Source of the DNA: Arenibacter certesii DSM 19833
Lineage (GTDB): Bacteria > Bacteroidota > Bacteroidia > Flavobacteriales > Flavobacteriaceae
Length of the DNA: 64,000 nt
Assembly: GCF_000429545.1 (NCBI RefSeq)
Contig: NZ_AUCB01000033.1
Coordinates: 1-64,000, forward strand
Direction of reading: 5' to 3'
Shown in pieces: positions 27,754-37,204 of the stretch; the stretch's first letter is position 1; the number at the start of each line of letters is the position of its first letter. Position numbers and translations under genes: made by a program. The notes below the pieces were generated by a model. The model ran no database searches. It was not told the DNA's origin and saw only the letters and a list, made by a program, of their open reading frames with translations.

Positions 27754-28203
27754 TTAATCCCTATCTTCTTTAATTATATAGGCTTGTTCAAATTCCGACT
27801 TGTAAATGGATAATATTCCTTGCTCTATTAATCCCTGAAGGCTTTTAAAAGAAGATGGTTTTTGTAAATATTTATTTGCTCCTTTTTTTCGAAGTAAATT
27901 AATTTTATCATAATCCATATATCCCGAATATATTATAATAGGTATTTCAGCAAGTCGGGGCTCATTACGGATATCTACGAGACACTCCTCCCCTGTCATC
28001 AACGGCATATTTAAATCTAGAAATATCAAATCAGGTAGTGGCGCATCATTTTCCAATAATTTCGCCATCAAATCAACCCCATTGTCAAAGGTTTTTGTCT
28101 CTGTTTCAAGCAAAATCTCATCAATTGCTTCCAAAAAGAGCATCCTATCATCCTGGTCATCGTCGGCCAGAAATATCAATAGTTTTTTAGCAACCAAAAG
28201 CAA
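27754..28203 (-). CDS. Single-domain response regulator
   Basis: The protein has 149 residues and is a stand-alone receiver. Acidic pocket DDDQDD at residues 14-19, phospho-acceptor aspartate in LIFLDLNMPLMTGEEC, and the later threonine/serine (IIIYSGY) and lysine (YLQKPSSF) positions are all present. No output domain is attached. Such CheY-like proteins in Bacteroidota pass phosphate from hybrid kinases or act through protein binding. No kinase gene is adjacent. Confidence 0.93.
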   Translation of the reverse strand: MLLVAKKLLIFLADDDQDDRMLFLEAIDEILLETETKTFDNGVDLMAKLLENDAPLPDLIFLDLNMPLMTGEECLVDIRNEPRLAEIPIIIYSGYMDYDKINLLRKKGANKYLQKPSSFKSLQGLIEQGILSIYKSEFEQAYIIKEDRD

Positions 28204-28841
28204 TTCAATTAAACAAGTTAGTATTTATATTAATCCAAGCCAACAAATCAATAAGGTCCTTACAAAACACCTATAAATCTGTACGTCTAAAACAGCTCGT
28301 CATTACACTAAATTCAAAAAAAGGACAGTGCAACTAGGAAGTGTTTTATCAGGTAATAAATATAACTTGTTATAACAGGTTTAAATACCTCTAACTGAAG
28401 ATTGATTAACCGTATCGCATTTTTATAGCATTTTAATTTCCATTACATACACCTTTACCACTATACCGCAGTTTCGGAGTTTGTTCCCTTAAAGAATAGA
28501 AATCCTAGTTCTAAAAAATTGAGTCTTTATCCTAAATCGTCTTTTACCCTTTTACCCTGGTGCTGATATAGTTAAGTACTTTAAGGCAAGCCGTATGCCA
28601 TTTAACGTTCACTACCCTATACTATTTGAAGCATACCTGAACGGACAGGGCAAGCAATTGTTGGAGCGTTCAAATCCACTTAATTAATAAATAGGTAACA
28701 TATTAAAATTCACCTAGTAATTTATTAGGGTAATTATAGAATGGATAGGATTAGCCCTTTTAAAAATAAGAGGTTAGTTTCACTGTATGCAATGTAATTT
28801 TCATTCGGCTTAAAAGTTACCGTATAACCAAACTCTAGAAA
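28204..28841. other. Intergenic stretch with a 30-codon ORF and degenerate repeat copy
   Basis: The only coding-like piece is a 30-residue frame at 28595-28687 (MPFNVHYPILFEAYLNGQGK followed by QLLERSNPLN). Related but broken versions of its 3' part occur near 34.04 and 36.3 kb. Otherwise the stretch is AT-rich with no recognised element. Confidence 0.45.
28595..28687 (+). repeat. Short coding-like repeat, copy A (LNGxGK tail)
   Basis: This is the best-preserved of three similar pieces. The core CTGAACGGACAGGGCAAGCA is followed by TTGTTGGAGCGTTCAAATCC. It is open from ATG to TAA (30 codons). The other copies, at about 36291-36333 and 34041-34080, contain changes that break the frame or diverge. 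It could be a real tiny gene, or the 3' remnant of a multiplied gene. Confidence 0.5.
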
Positions 28842-28877
28842 TTGTATCGGATTTTATCCTTCAAAAAAATTAAAACA

Positions 28878-29501
28878 ATGGCGAAAATTAAATCGTCCAC
28901 CAAAATACCAGTGTGGACATGGTCTGTACTTTTATTAGTGGTGTTGTTACTTGTTGCATACATGGCTTTTACAACGGATAAAATGAATAAAGAGAGTACT
29001 ATGCCTGCCGTAGTGTCGGATGTATCCCTAAAAAAAGAGATTAAAGAAAATAATAATTCCCAATTTTCTAAATCTGCAGAAGAAACAGCAATATATCTTT
29101 CTCTCTTAGGAGATAGGCAGCAATTAGGATCGGACCCTAATTATACCAGAAGTGTAATGGTCCAATTAATTAATATGGTTAGAACAACTGCCCTAGAATA
29201 CCATCTAAAAATGGACGATAAGCTCGAAACTTTAAAAGAAAGCTCCCTAACCATAAGGAATAACACAACGGCGTCTAACCTTATAATTCATATTAACAGT
29301 GCGGGTAAAGAGGTAAGCGAGGTTATTACCCAATTACAGGTGCAAAAGTTTCCAGACCTTTCTAAAGAAACAGAAAGAGTCCATAGAGCTGTGAATAAAA
29401 TAGATCCTACGATAGCATTAAAAGATCAGAAAGAAGAGATAAAAGAATTCTTTGTGAGCTGTGGTGATGCCATTAAAAAAATGGACCTCAGCAGAAAATA
29501 G
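28878..29501 (+). CDS. Membrane-anchored helical protein, function unknown
   Basis: I start at ATG 28878 (MAKIKSSTK...), giving 207 residues; the upstream 12 codons look non-coding. One transmembrane helix (about 14-33) follows a basic N-terminus with PVWTW, nearly the same as the start of the 24836-25078 product. A long helical periplasmic domain follows (about 60-205) with SLTIRNNTTASNLIIHINSA and a C-terminal coil, in the style of periplasmic stress adaptors such as CpxP-like proteins, though no hallmark is present. The next gene starts 31 bases after it. Confidence 0.7.
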   Translation: MAKIKSSTKIPVWTWSVLLLVVLLLVAYMAFTTDKMNKESTMPAVVSDVSLKKEIKENNNSQFSKSAEETAIYLSLLGDRQQLGSDPNYTRSVMVQLINMVRTTALEYHLKMDDKLETLKESSLTIRNNTTASNLIIHINSAGKEVSEVITQLQVQKFPDLSKETERVHRAVNKIDPTIALKDQKEEIKEFFVSCGDAIKKMDLSRK

Positions 29502-29532
29502 ATAATATAACCATGAAGTAAATAATTACAAT

Positions 29533-29793
29533 ATGACTAAGCAGAAAAAAGATTTCCCAGACGACCTAGAAAATGATAACATTAATAATAAAGAGCCTCG
29601 AAATTTAAATCAATATGATACTCCACGAGAGAAATGGAACGATATTCAAGAAGAATATTTAAAAAAACATAAGGAAATAAATTTAGAAGACCTCTACTTT
29701 GAGGCTGGTGGTTTTGAAAGAGTTGTGGAAAAAATAGCTGAAGTGAGAGGGATTTCCATAAGTGAAGTACGTAAAGAAATAGAAGAATGGTAG
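29533..29793 (+). CDS. Small acidic protein, function unknown
   Basis: The protein has 86 residues and is highly charged. The second half (WNDIQEEYLKKHKEINLEDL ... RVVEKIAEVRGISISEVRKEIEEW) reads as two helices forming a CsbD-like or general-stress type small protein. No membrane segment. It lies directly after the membrane-anchored helical protein and is probably in the same operon. I do not recognise the family with confidence. Confidence 0.65.
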   Translation: MTKQKKDFPDDLENDNINNKEPRNLNQYDTPREKWNDIQEEYLKKHKEINLEDLYFEAGGFERVVEKIAEVRGISISEVRKEIEEW

Positions 29794-30066
29794 GTTTCAT
29801 TACACGCACCATCCTTGAAAACTTTGTTATAAAACCTAAATACATAGTTAGTACGGTTCTTGACTCCTGTTTATACTATTACCAACTGTCTCAATCATTG
29901 TCAAATATGCACTATAAAAGCAAACTAGCTATGTTGTCGTCAAAAAAATTGCAAATAATATTCATTAACGGCAATTATTGATTCAATTAAGATCGTAGGA
30001 GAGCGGAAGAGCATGTATTTTTATAAAAAATTTTAAGGAAGTCTATTAGCAAAAACATTTTTGACC

Positions 30067-32190
30067 ATGGAGAAAAGTGAGAATGATAAAATAAAGAGAT
30101 TAAAGAGACATACGGTGGATGGAGAAAATCAGCCATTAACCACTCGCCAAGGTCTAAAGGTAAACGATACCAATAATTCCTTAAAATCTGGATCTAGAGG
30201 TGCAAGCTTACTTGAGGATTTCATTCTAAGAGAGAAAATAACCAGTTTTGATCATGAGCGAATTCCAGAGCGTATTGTTCATGCAAGAGGTAGTGGAGCA
30301 CACGGGTATTTTGAACTAACTGAAAGTATCGAGCAATTTTCAAAAGCCGGAATTCTCACCGATACCAATCGTAAAACTCCTGTTTTCGCAAGGTTTTCTA
30401 CTGTTGCGGGTTCCAAAGGATCTACTGATTTGGCTAGAGACGTTAGGGGTTTTGCCGTTAAATTCTATACCCAAGAAGGGACATGGGATTTAGTGGGCAA
30501 TAATATGCCCATATTCTTTATACAGGATGCCATGAAATTCCCAGATTTGGTGCATTCCGTAAAACCAGAACCTAATAAAGAGATTCCCCAGGCCGCGTCT
30601 GCCCATGATACTTTTTATGATTTTGTTAGTTTGGCCACAGAAACACTGCACAACCAAATATGGGTTATGAGTGATAGAGCTATTCCCAGGAGCTTAAGAA
30701 TGATGGAAGGCTTTGGGATTCATACCTATCGCTTGATCAATAAATCAGGTGAATCCCATTTTGTAAGATTTCATTGGAAACCGGTGTTGGGTGTGCATTC
30801 TGTAACATGGGATGAGGCAGTAAAAATAAGTGGTGCCGATTCGGATTTTCACAGAAGAGATTTATGGGACGCAATTGATTCGGGTGAATTTCCTCAATGG
30901 GAATTTGGAGTTCAAATTATCCCTGAAGAAGACGAACATAAATTTGAATTTGACCTACTAGACCCCACAAAACTTATTCCCGAGGAAATGGTTCCCGTTA
31001 AGATTATTGGTAAAATGACCCTAAATCGGAATCCAGAGAATTTTTTCGCAGAAACGGAGCAGGTAGCCTTCCTTCCGGGAAATATTGTCCCTGGAATAGA
31101 TTTTTCAAACGATCCATTGTTACAAGGTAGGTTATTTTCATATCGCGATACCCAACTTTCGCGCTTAGGAAGCCCTAATTTCCATCAAATTCCCATTAAT
31201 CAGCCAGTGGTAGATGCTCATCATAACCAGCGAGACGGCCAAATGCAGATGAATATCCCTAAAGGGCAAACCGCCTATTTTCCTAATACATTGGGTGGCG
31301 GATGTCCGTTTTTATCTAAAATATCAGAAGGCGGATTCTCCTCCTATGAAGAACGTATTGATGCCAAAAAGATAAGGACCCGAAGTAAAAGTTTTAGCGA
31401 TCACTTTTCTCAGCCTGCCCTCTTCTACCGCAGTTTAGCCCCATGGGAACAAAAACACGTAGCAGATGCCTATTCTTTTGAATTGGGAAAGTGTACGCAT
31501 ACCCATATAGTACAGCGTATGCTATGGTTAATACAACAAATAGATGAGGACTTGGCGGAAACTGTCTCGGCAAATTTAGGAATTGCGATACCTGAAAGCA
31601 TAGAACAACCTATCAATCAGGCAATTGGAGCTGATAGTAATGTAGAAGATTTTCAACCCGGCCCCAAGATAAATTACTTGGACAAGTCCGCTGCATTAAG
31701 TCAGGCCAATACAAAGTTTAAGAGTATAGCAACCAGACAAATAGCAGTATTGGTATCGGATGGTTTTAGCGAATCCGACTTTAGTGATATGAAATCGGCA
31801 ATACAAAAAGAGAAAGCGCAAATTAAATTGATAGCTCCTACAGGAGGAACAGTTAAAAGCGATTCCAATAAGGAATATAAAATTGACGCCTCCATAACTA
31901 CCACCGAGAGTGTGCTCTATGATGCCGTATATATCCCCGGAGGAAATAAATCGGTCAATGAACTTATAAAACACGCCAAATTCATAAAGTTTATAAACGA
32001 AGCACTAAAACACTGTAAAGCGATTGCAGTTGATAATGAAGGCGAACAACTATTGGATAGAACATTTGGCAAGGACTTTAAAGCAGATAAGGCGGTACTT
32101 ATCAATGGTACAACCAAGGAATTTATTGAAGCTATTGCAAAACATCGAAATTGGGATAGAATGGATAAGGTGGATAATATCCCTGTCTAA
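30067..32190 (+). CDS. katE: Large-subunit monofunctional catalase (HPII type)
   Basis: The protein has 707 residues from ATG 30067. Catalase core: RIPERIVHARGSGAHGYFE with the distal histidine, DLVGNNMPIFFIQDA with the asparagine, and RLFSYRDTQLSRLG with the heme-ligand tyrosine. From about residue 560 a class-I glutamine-amidotransferase/DJ-1-like domain follows (IAVLVSDGFSESDF, AVYIPGGNKSV), which marks the clade-2 large catalases. It decomposes hydrogen peroxide, typically in stationary phase. It is central to the stress-gene region. The TTG two codons upstream is a less likely start. Confidence 0.97.
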   Translation: MEKSENDKIKRLKRHTVDGENQPLTTRQGLKVNDTNNSLKSGSRGASLLEDFILREKITSFDHERIPERIVHARGSGAHGYFELTESIEQFSKAGILTDTNRKTPVFARFSTVAGSKGSTDLARDVRGFAVKFYTQEGTWDLVGNNMPIFFIQDAMKFPDLVHSVKPEPNKEIPQAASAHDTFYDFVSLATETLHNQIWVMSDRAIPRSLRMMEGFGIHTYRLINKSGESHFVRFHWKPVLGVHSVTWDEAVKISGADSDFHRRDLWDAIDSGEFPQWEFGVQIIPEEDEHKFEFDLLDPTKLIPEEMVPVKIIGKMTLNRNPENFFAETEQVAFLPGNIVPGIDFSNDPLLQGRLFSYRDTQLSRLGSPNFHQIPINQPVVDAHHNQRDGQMQMNIPKGQTAYFPNTLGGGCPFLSKISEGGFSSYEERIDAKKIRTRSKSFSDHFSQPALFYRSLAPWEQKHVADAYSFELGKCTHTHIVQRMLWLIQQIDEDLAETVSANLGIAIPESIEQPINQAIGADSNVEDFQPGPKINYLDKSAALSQANTKFKSIATRQIAVLVSDGFSESDFSDMKSAIQKEKAQIKLIAPTGGTVKSDSNKEYKIDASITTTESVLYDAVYIPGGNKSVNELIKHAKFIKFINEALKHCKAIAVDNEGEQLLDRTFGKDFKADKAVLINGTTKEFIEAIAKHRNWDRMDKVDNIPV

Positions 32191-32312
32191 AAATAGTAAC
32201 CTTTGTTATTCAACACTTAAATGTAAATCAAATAGAAATTAAAATATATACAATAAGAGGGAATTAGTTCCTTTAAAATTAACCTTAAATATAAACCAAA
32301 ATTCGAAACATT

Positions 32313-32468
32313 ATGAGAGAAATAGTATGGATTATCGTAGCAATTTTAATTATTGGCTGGTTAGTAGGTTTTACCGTTTTCCCCGATATTGGAGGTATTA
32401 TACATCTTCTATTAGTAGTAGCTGTAATACTAATCGTTTACAAATTAGTAACGGGAAGAAGTGTTTAA
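32313..32468 (+). CDS. lmo0937-like (DUF5670) small membrane peptide
   Basis: The protein has 51 residues, MREIVWIIVAILIIGWLVGF then a short loop and a second helix ending in KLVTGRSV. Two hydrophobic helices separated by a glycine-rich turn (PDIGGIIHLL) and the basic end match the lmo0937/DUF5670 family of stress-induced membrane peptides. It lies between katE and a strong terminator, so the two may be co-transcribed. Confidence 0.85.
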   Translation: MREIVWIIVAILIIGWLVGFTVFPDIGGIIHLLLVVAVILIVYKLVTGRSV

Positions 32469-32485
32469 AACACTTCTTTAATCAT

Positions 32486-32526
32486 AAAAAAGGTTCCAAT
32501 AAATTTTGTATTGGAACCTTTTTTTT
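32486..32526 (+). terminator. Rho-independent terminator after the DUF5670 gene
   Basis: AAAAAAGGTTCCAATA pairs with TATTGGAACCTTTTTT around a short loop and runs into a T tract. The symmetric A/T flanks make it likely to work in both directions. Confidence 0.95.
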
Positions 32527-32770
32527 ATGGATAGATCAACCTAGACCTACCCACATGATTTAATTACCTTAAAATATTCACTGACAGATAGGCTATAGTC
32601 TTAAATGTCTCCAACAATTTAGAATCTTCCTTTAGGATTAAAATATTATTTTTTTAAGGGCATCCACTCTTGTTAACTATTTAACTTTAATAAGGAAATA
32701 TACAAGGTGATTTCCAACCCATTAAAAACGCCTAAGGAAAGCGTATAATATGTTTCTTAAAAGAAAAGTC

Positions 32771-33784
32771 ATGGCAAACAAAAGAAATCAGGTTAAAGAA
32801 ATTGATGATTCCGCAATGGTTATTTCTAGGAAGAAACGTGGTAGGGGCTATTGCTTTTATGATGAACACGGGAATAGAATTTCTGACAAAAAATCACTAA
32901 AAAGATTGCGTAACCTGGTAATCCCTCCTATGTGGACAGACGTTCAAATATGTCGTTTTAATGATGGTCATATCCAAGCAATTGGAAGGGATGCCAAAAA
33001 CAGGAAACAATATATTTATCACTCCGTTTTTGAAAAGCAACAGCAAGAAGAAAAGTTCAAACGAATGATCGCGTTTTCTAGTAACTTGACAAAAATCCGT
33101 AAAAGAGCATATAAAGATCTATACGCTAAGGGTTGGAGTAAAAACAAACTCATTGCTTTAATTATATTGCTCTTAGACGAGTACGGGATCAGAATTGGCA
33201 ATAAAGAGTATAAAAAACAAAACGATTCTTATGGATTGACCACCTTAAGAAGAAAACACTTATCCATTGAAGATGATGGACTGCTTCTTTCTTTTAAGGG
33301 TAAGAGCAATCAGGAACAGGAAGTTTATATTAATCATCCAGAATTGGTTCCATTTATAACTAAGGCCGCCGATCTTCCGGGCTATGAAATTTTTAGGTAC
33401 CGAGATAGTAATGGCAACTACCATGATGTGGACAGTGATGATGTTAATTCTTACATAGGAATGTATATGTCTTCCGAATATAGCAGCAAAGATTTTAGAA
33501 CTTGGGCAGCAAATCGCTTAGCGGTTGAATTTTATCCTATAGCCCTGAATGACCAAAAAAAAGGAGGTAGAAAGAAGTTTAGCAATATCGTTATTAAAAT
33601 GGTGGCCTCGGAATTAGGCAATACACCAAGTGTTTGCAGAAATTATTACGTACATCCCACTATTTTCAAAAAAATTGACGAAAAAACCATACCCAATCCC
33701 AATCCGTTCCGGAAAACCAAAAGTGTATTTTCACTTTCGGCAAGTGAGAAATTAGCTCGGGAGATTATCGCTACAGACACTTAA
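32771..33784 (+). CDS. Type IB DNA topoisomerase (poxvirus-like)
   Basis: The protein has 337 residues from ATG 32771. The N-terminal domain has GYCFYDEHGNRISDKKSLKR and IPPMWTDVQICRFNDGHIQA; the catalytic domain has IGNKEYKKQNDSYGLTTLRR, the DFRTWAANRLA motif, and the active-site tyrosine in VCRNYYVHPTI. This is the bacterial topoisomerase IB plan, which relaxes supercoils of both signs through a 3'-phosphotyrosine. The usual histidine near FRTW is not obvious at the expected place. In Bacteroidota the gene is often found among DNA-protection genes, as here. Confidence 0.92.
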   Translation: MANKRNQVKEIDDSAMVISRKKRGRGYCFYDEHGNRISDKKSLKRLRNLVIPPMWTDVQICRFNDGHIQAIGRDAKNRKQYIYHSVFEKQQQEEKFKRMIAFSSNLTKIRKRAYKDLYAKGWSKNKLIALIILLLDEYGIRIGNKEYKKQNDSYGLTTLRRKHLSIEDDGLLLSFKGKSNQEQEVYINHPELVPFITKAADLPGYEIFRYRDSNGNYHDVDSDDVNSYIGMYMSSEYSSKDFRTWAANRLAVEFYPIALNDQKKGGRKKFSNIVIKMVASELGNTPSVCRNYYVHPTIFKKIDEKTIPNPNPFRKTKSVFSLSASEKLAREIIATDT

Positions 33785-34233
33785 ATTTTATGAGAATGAA
33801 ACTTTCCCTTTGTAAGTTTAAATTCATATTATAAGAAACAACATCCTATTGTTTCCTTCCCAAAATTAGCACAAAAAATGATTGGTAAAAAAGGTGTTTC
33901 AATCTATAGATAATAGTTAATCATCAAAATTCACAGCACCATAATATTAATAGCTGTAAACAAAGACAGATCTAACATATTTAAAAGCAGGACATATAAA
34001 ATTGGCCTTGATTTGATACTCTGAATATCATTCTCTCCTCTGCTTGAATGGAAAGGGACAGGCATTTCTTGAAGCCTTCACATCTTATTGGGTGGGTTAA
34101 AATGTTATTGAGTTAAAAGTAAAATTTTCTGGAATCATAAAGATGAATCAATCTACCTAATTTAGGGTTATAATTAAAAGTAATTAATATTAACCTACTA
34201 GGCCTTAATGGTCTAATTTAAATTTAAAATATT
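33785..34233. other. Intergenic stretch with diverged repeat copy C
   Basis: No gene. Around 34041-34080 the sequence TGAATGGAAAGGGACAGGCA followed by TTTCTTGAAGCCTTCACATC resembles the repeat at 28.6 kb and decodes as LNGKGQAFLEAFTSYWVG before a stop. The rest shows nothing recognisable. The csbD promoter must lie close to 34200. Confidence 0.45.
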
Positions 34234-34425
34234 ATGAACAAGGATCAATTAGAAGGAAAATGGAAACAAGTAAAAGGTAAGTTTAAGCAAAAGTACGGTG
34301 ATCTTACCGATAATGACCTTACCTATACAGAAGGTAAATTTGATGAAATGATGGGTCGCCTGCAAGAAAAGACAGGAAAGAAAAGAGAAGAATTAGAGGA
34401 TCAAATCGACGAGTGGAGTCGCTAA
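34234..34425 (+). CDS. CsbD-family stress protein
   Basis: At 63 residues this is a textbook CsbD protein. The start MNKDQLEGKWKQVKGKFKQK and later GKFDEMMGRLQEKTGKKREE contain the paired G-K-W/K and G-K-L motifs of the family. CsbD proteins are small, highly charged and induced in general stress; their molecular action is unknown. It is monocistronic, closed by a strong terminator 24 bases after the stop codon. Confidence 0.97.
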   Translation: MNKDQLEGKWKQVKGKFKQKYGDLTDNDLTYTEGKFDEMMGRLQEKTGKKREELEDQIDEWSR

Positions 34426-34448
34426 ATTTTCATCCCAAATTATTATTG

Positions 34449-34480
34449 CACCCTCACCTAATCGTGAGGGTGTTTTTTTT
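34449..34480 (+). terminator. Rho-independent terminator after the csbD-like gene
   Basis: A perfect 9-bp stem, CACCCTCAC with GTGAGGGTG, six-base loop, then eight T residues. Confidence 0.97.
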
Positions 34481-34688
34481 ATCTATATGGTAGCCGCAGA
34501 AGTAGTTAGAGACAACAATTTCAATTAGCTTTTTAAGTTAAAAATCTATTTTATTGAGTACAAACATATTATGCATCCATTCTATCTTTAGGGTATACCA
34601 AACCCTATACCATTCTTTTATAAACCGCTTACTGAAACTCTAATTTAATGGGTAAACAACAACTATATGTAAATTAATAATATAGACC

Positions 34689-35135
34689 ATGCTAGAAGTA
34701 GATACCTATAACGAAGTGTTGCAATTCAGCTTAAAAATCGGGGTGGCAATGGTGTCTGGCCTATTAATTGGGTTGGAAAGAGAATTTAAAGGCAAACATG
34801 CGGGATTGAAGACCAATACGTTAGTGTCTATAGGTGCTGCCGTATTTGTACTTATATCACTTAGATATCAAGGAGAACCAAATGTAGACATTACTAGGGT
34901 ACTTAGTCAAGTTATTATAGGAATCGGGTTCTTGGGAGGAGGAGTAATATTACAAAAAGAGAATAAGGTTAAGGGACTTACTACTGCTGCCACTGTTTGG
35001 TGTAGTGCTGGTACGGGTTGTCTTGCAGCCACAGGAATGTTTATGGAACTAGCAATATTAACCATATTAGTAGTTCTCATCAATATAGGTTTTGGTTATA
35101 TAGATTCCAATATTGAAACAATTAAAGAAGATTAA
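34689..35135 (+). CDS. MgtC/SapB family membrane protein
   Basis: The protein has 148 residues with four or five helices. MVSGLLIGLEREFKGKHAGL, KTNTLVSIGAAVFVLIS and IGFLGGGVILQKENKVKGLT followed by TAATVWCSAGTGCLAATG match MgtC/SapB throughout. The short form lacks the ACT-like cytosolic domain of Salmonella MgtC. Members act in adaptation to low magnesium or acid stress and can control F-ATPase. With mgtE it is one of two magnesium-linked genes in this window. Confidence 0.95.
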   Translation: MLEVDTYNEVLQFSLKIGVAMVSGLLIGLEREFKGKHAGLKTNTLVSIGAAVFVLISLRYQGEPNVDITRVLSQVIIGIGFLGGGVILQKENKVKGLTTAATVWCSAGTGCLAATGMFMELAILTILVVLINIGFGYIDSNIETIKED

Positions 35136-35156
35136 TACAACTGAAACTTTTTTAGC

Positions 35157-35321
35157 TTACCCACTCATTAACATCAATAATGCAATTACTATAAGGATTA
35201 CTGTAATCACTGCTATGATCGCCCAAGGAAATCTTGTTCTTGGTACATTCGTAGTTTGATTACTCACTCCAGCATCGTCTTTTTGTTTAGTTGGCATCGG
35301 AGCGCTTTCGCTCGCCTTCAT
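35157..35321 (-). CDS. Small tail-anchored membrane protein
   Basis: A 54-residue frame from ATG 35321 to TAA 35157: MKASESAPMPTKQKDDAGVS, then a polar linker, the basic PRTRFPW boundary and one hydrophobic helix ending in LLMLMSG. It is convergent with the MgtC-like gene at 21 bases. The basic-aromatic boundary before the helix resembles the 24836 and 28878 gene products. Supported only by composition and layout. Confidence 0.6.
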   Translation of the reverse strand: MKASESAPMPTKQKDDAGVSNQTTNVPRTRFPWAIIAVITVILIVIALLMLMSG

Positions 35322-35516
35322 GTATTCTTTATTTCTACTTTACATGATATTAAGTATTACAATTTAAAATTCAATGCTAGCTATATGACTTTCAACAATA
35401 AACACCTCATATTTAAAGCAATAAGCTCTTAATGGAATAGCTCCTATGCTATTTAAGCAAATAACCATGGTGAAAACCTATAACTGATTTTCACCAAAGT
35501 TATATGATCCTAATGC

Positions 35517-36002
35517 CTAATTATTCTTCTTCCATTGTTCATATGAGGAATATTGCTCATCAGATAAAATTTGTTTCAATTGTCTTTCCCTTTCACTAGA
35601 AATCGTACCCATCATTTTTCCATTAGGAGCGTTACGCTGCTTGTCTTCAAATTCTTTAATAGCGCTTTCCAATCGTTTAATTTGGTTGTCAGTCATATTT
35701 AACTCTGTATACATTTTAGCAAAATCTTCTTTGGTAGTTATTGGAACTTCTAGGGATGCAGAATTTACATTCACATTAGAACCTGTTGATCCATTATACC
35801 CTTGAACTAGATTGGTTGTATTATCTTCCTCCACCACTTCCTTTTCAGAAGCTTTTGAAGATTGTGCAGCTTGCGATCCTTTAGTTGTAGCCATATTCAT
35901 AGATTCTTTTTTCTGTGCATTTTGAGTGGCTTTACTAGATTTACACCCAATTTGGGCCATTAGAGCGAAAGAGATACCAAGAACTAAAACATATTTTTTC
36001 AT
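35517..36002 (-). CDS. Putative lipoprotein with helical tail
   Basis: The protein has 161 residues. A signal with lipobox (LMAQIGC, cysteine at 20) is followed by a serine/glutamine-rich low-complexity linker (about 22-80). A helical C-terminus follows (FAKMYTELNMTDNQIKRLES ... QLKQILSDEQYSSYEQWKK), similar in style to periplasmic Spy/CpxP or DUF4890-like stress proteins that count on LxxEQ helices. Outer envelope location likely. Function not known. Confidence 0.75.
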   Translation of the reverse strand: MKKYVLVLGISFALMAQIGCKSSKATQNAQKKESMNMATTKGSQAAQSSKASEKEVVEEDNTTNLVQGYNGSTGSNVNVNSASLEVPITTKEDFAKMYTELNMTDNQIKRLESAIKEFEDKQRNAPNGKMMGTISSERERQLKQILSDEQYSSYEQWKKNN

Positions 36003-36389
36003 TACTTCCTATTTTTAAATTGTTCGAACTATTTTTTTTAAAAAGGTAGAATAATCTAGGCACTCCGATGAATGGTAATGGATTAAAAATTAACTGTTTT
36101 ACGTAGGTGGCCTAATAAGTTATATAGTTGGAGGCTTCTAAGAATTATACATTTCTTTTAAACCATTAAGGAAGCAAATTGAAATGCCGGAATTTCAATC
36201 AGTTTCTAATAAGTTATATTACACATTATTCCATGACAAGGTAGACCATAAGACATCAGAAGAAAAAAATTTAATATTTTATTACCCGCCTTAATGGAAC
36301 AGGCAAGTAAACGTTGGAGCATTCAAACCTCACTTAGTGATTAAATTTCCAATCCAAAAAGATAACTATGGGACTATTCATATTATTAC
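36003..36389. other. Intergenic stretch with degenerate repeat copy B
   Basis: No gene. At about 36291-36333 TTAATGGAACAGGCAAGTAA and CGTTGGAGCATTCAAACCTC align to the repeat at 28.6 kb with small indels that break the frame. It lies in the opposite transcriptional context from copy A (neighbouring genes on the minus strand). Confidence 0.45.
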
Positions 36390-36836
36390 TTACCCTTCGG
36401 GATAAAGGGTTCTTAAATAATAAATTGAAAGTCGTGCTGACTCTACTTTTAGGAGATGGTTTCTTAATGTATGACGGATTTTAGGTAATAACTTATTGGA
36501 AAGAAGCAGGTTACAAATTTCAATTATTTTGAAGTCAGTATCTAAAAAATCCCTATCCCTACAAATAGTACAGTTTAAAACATTTTGACCATATAAGTTT
36601 ATATGCCTTTGATAAAGCTCTTCTAACCTCTGACCATGATTACACTCACCATCTCCCACTTCAATGGTTAATTCTATATCCGTTATAAAATCTAGCCTTT
36701 CAAAAGCCCTTTCCTCCAAAAACTTTTTTAACATAGGGGATTGGGCTCTCATTGCCGCATTAACATATTGAAGTTGCGAATAAGCATATAGTTTGTTCAA
36801 TTGTTGTAGCCAGGTATATAAAATCCAGTTCTGCAT
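36390..36836 (-). CDS. Helical protein, ferritin-like (DUF2383/DUF892 style), tentative
   Basis: The protein has 148 residues, essentially all alpha-helical, with four long helices (about 5-30, 33-60, 66-85, 110-145) and several glutamate and histidine residues. The size and helix pattern recall small ferritin-like stress proteins such as DUF892 or DUF2383, but the metal-binding ExxH pattern is not clear. One CxxC (CTIC, near residue 90) is unusual for those families. Placed as the last member of the stress-gene stretch. Confidence 0.5.
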   Translation of the reverse strand: MQNWILYTWLQQLNKLYAYSQLQYVNAAMRAQSPMLKKFLEERAFERLDFITDIELTIEVGDGECNHGQRLEELYQRHINLYGQNVLNCTICRDRDFLDTDFKIIEICNLLLSNKLLPKIRHTLRNHLLKVESARLSIYYLRTLYPEG

Positions 36837-37204
36837 CTCAATAATTTTATATAAAACTACTATTCCTCAGAAAGACAAATCTTCTTTAATGATTTAAAAT
36901 GTAACTCAATAGATCATAAAATATAGAGTTCAACAGATTTGGGCACATTGAAAATAAAAATAGACCTCTATTCCTATCACACCAAAACCTCTTTATATTT
37001 AGATCAGCGATCCTAATTGCACTAAGTATATAACTGTAATGGTTTAGCAGCGTAACGCATAAGCCATAATAAGGGTATGAGGTTGTTTCGGTTAACAAAA
37101 TATCGGAACAGGTTAACTACTTATTTAATTTGACGGTACTTTTTCACTCCAGGTAAGTATATACCTCAACTAGTACCATAGGTCTAATTAATAAAATACT
37201 AGTA
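36837..37204. other. Gene-free stretch upstream of the sbnA-like operon
   Basis: A 70-codon minus-strand frame has no coding character. The operon promoter should be here, but no exact -33/-7 pair at proper spacing was found by eye. Confidence 0.4.

Noticed and set aside
36886-37098. 70-codon minus-strand frame upstream of the sbnA-like operon
   Set aside because: No coding character and no neighbour link.
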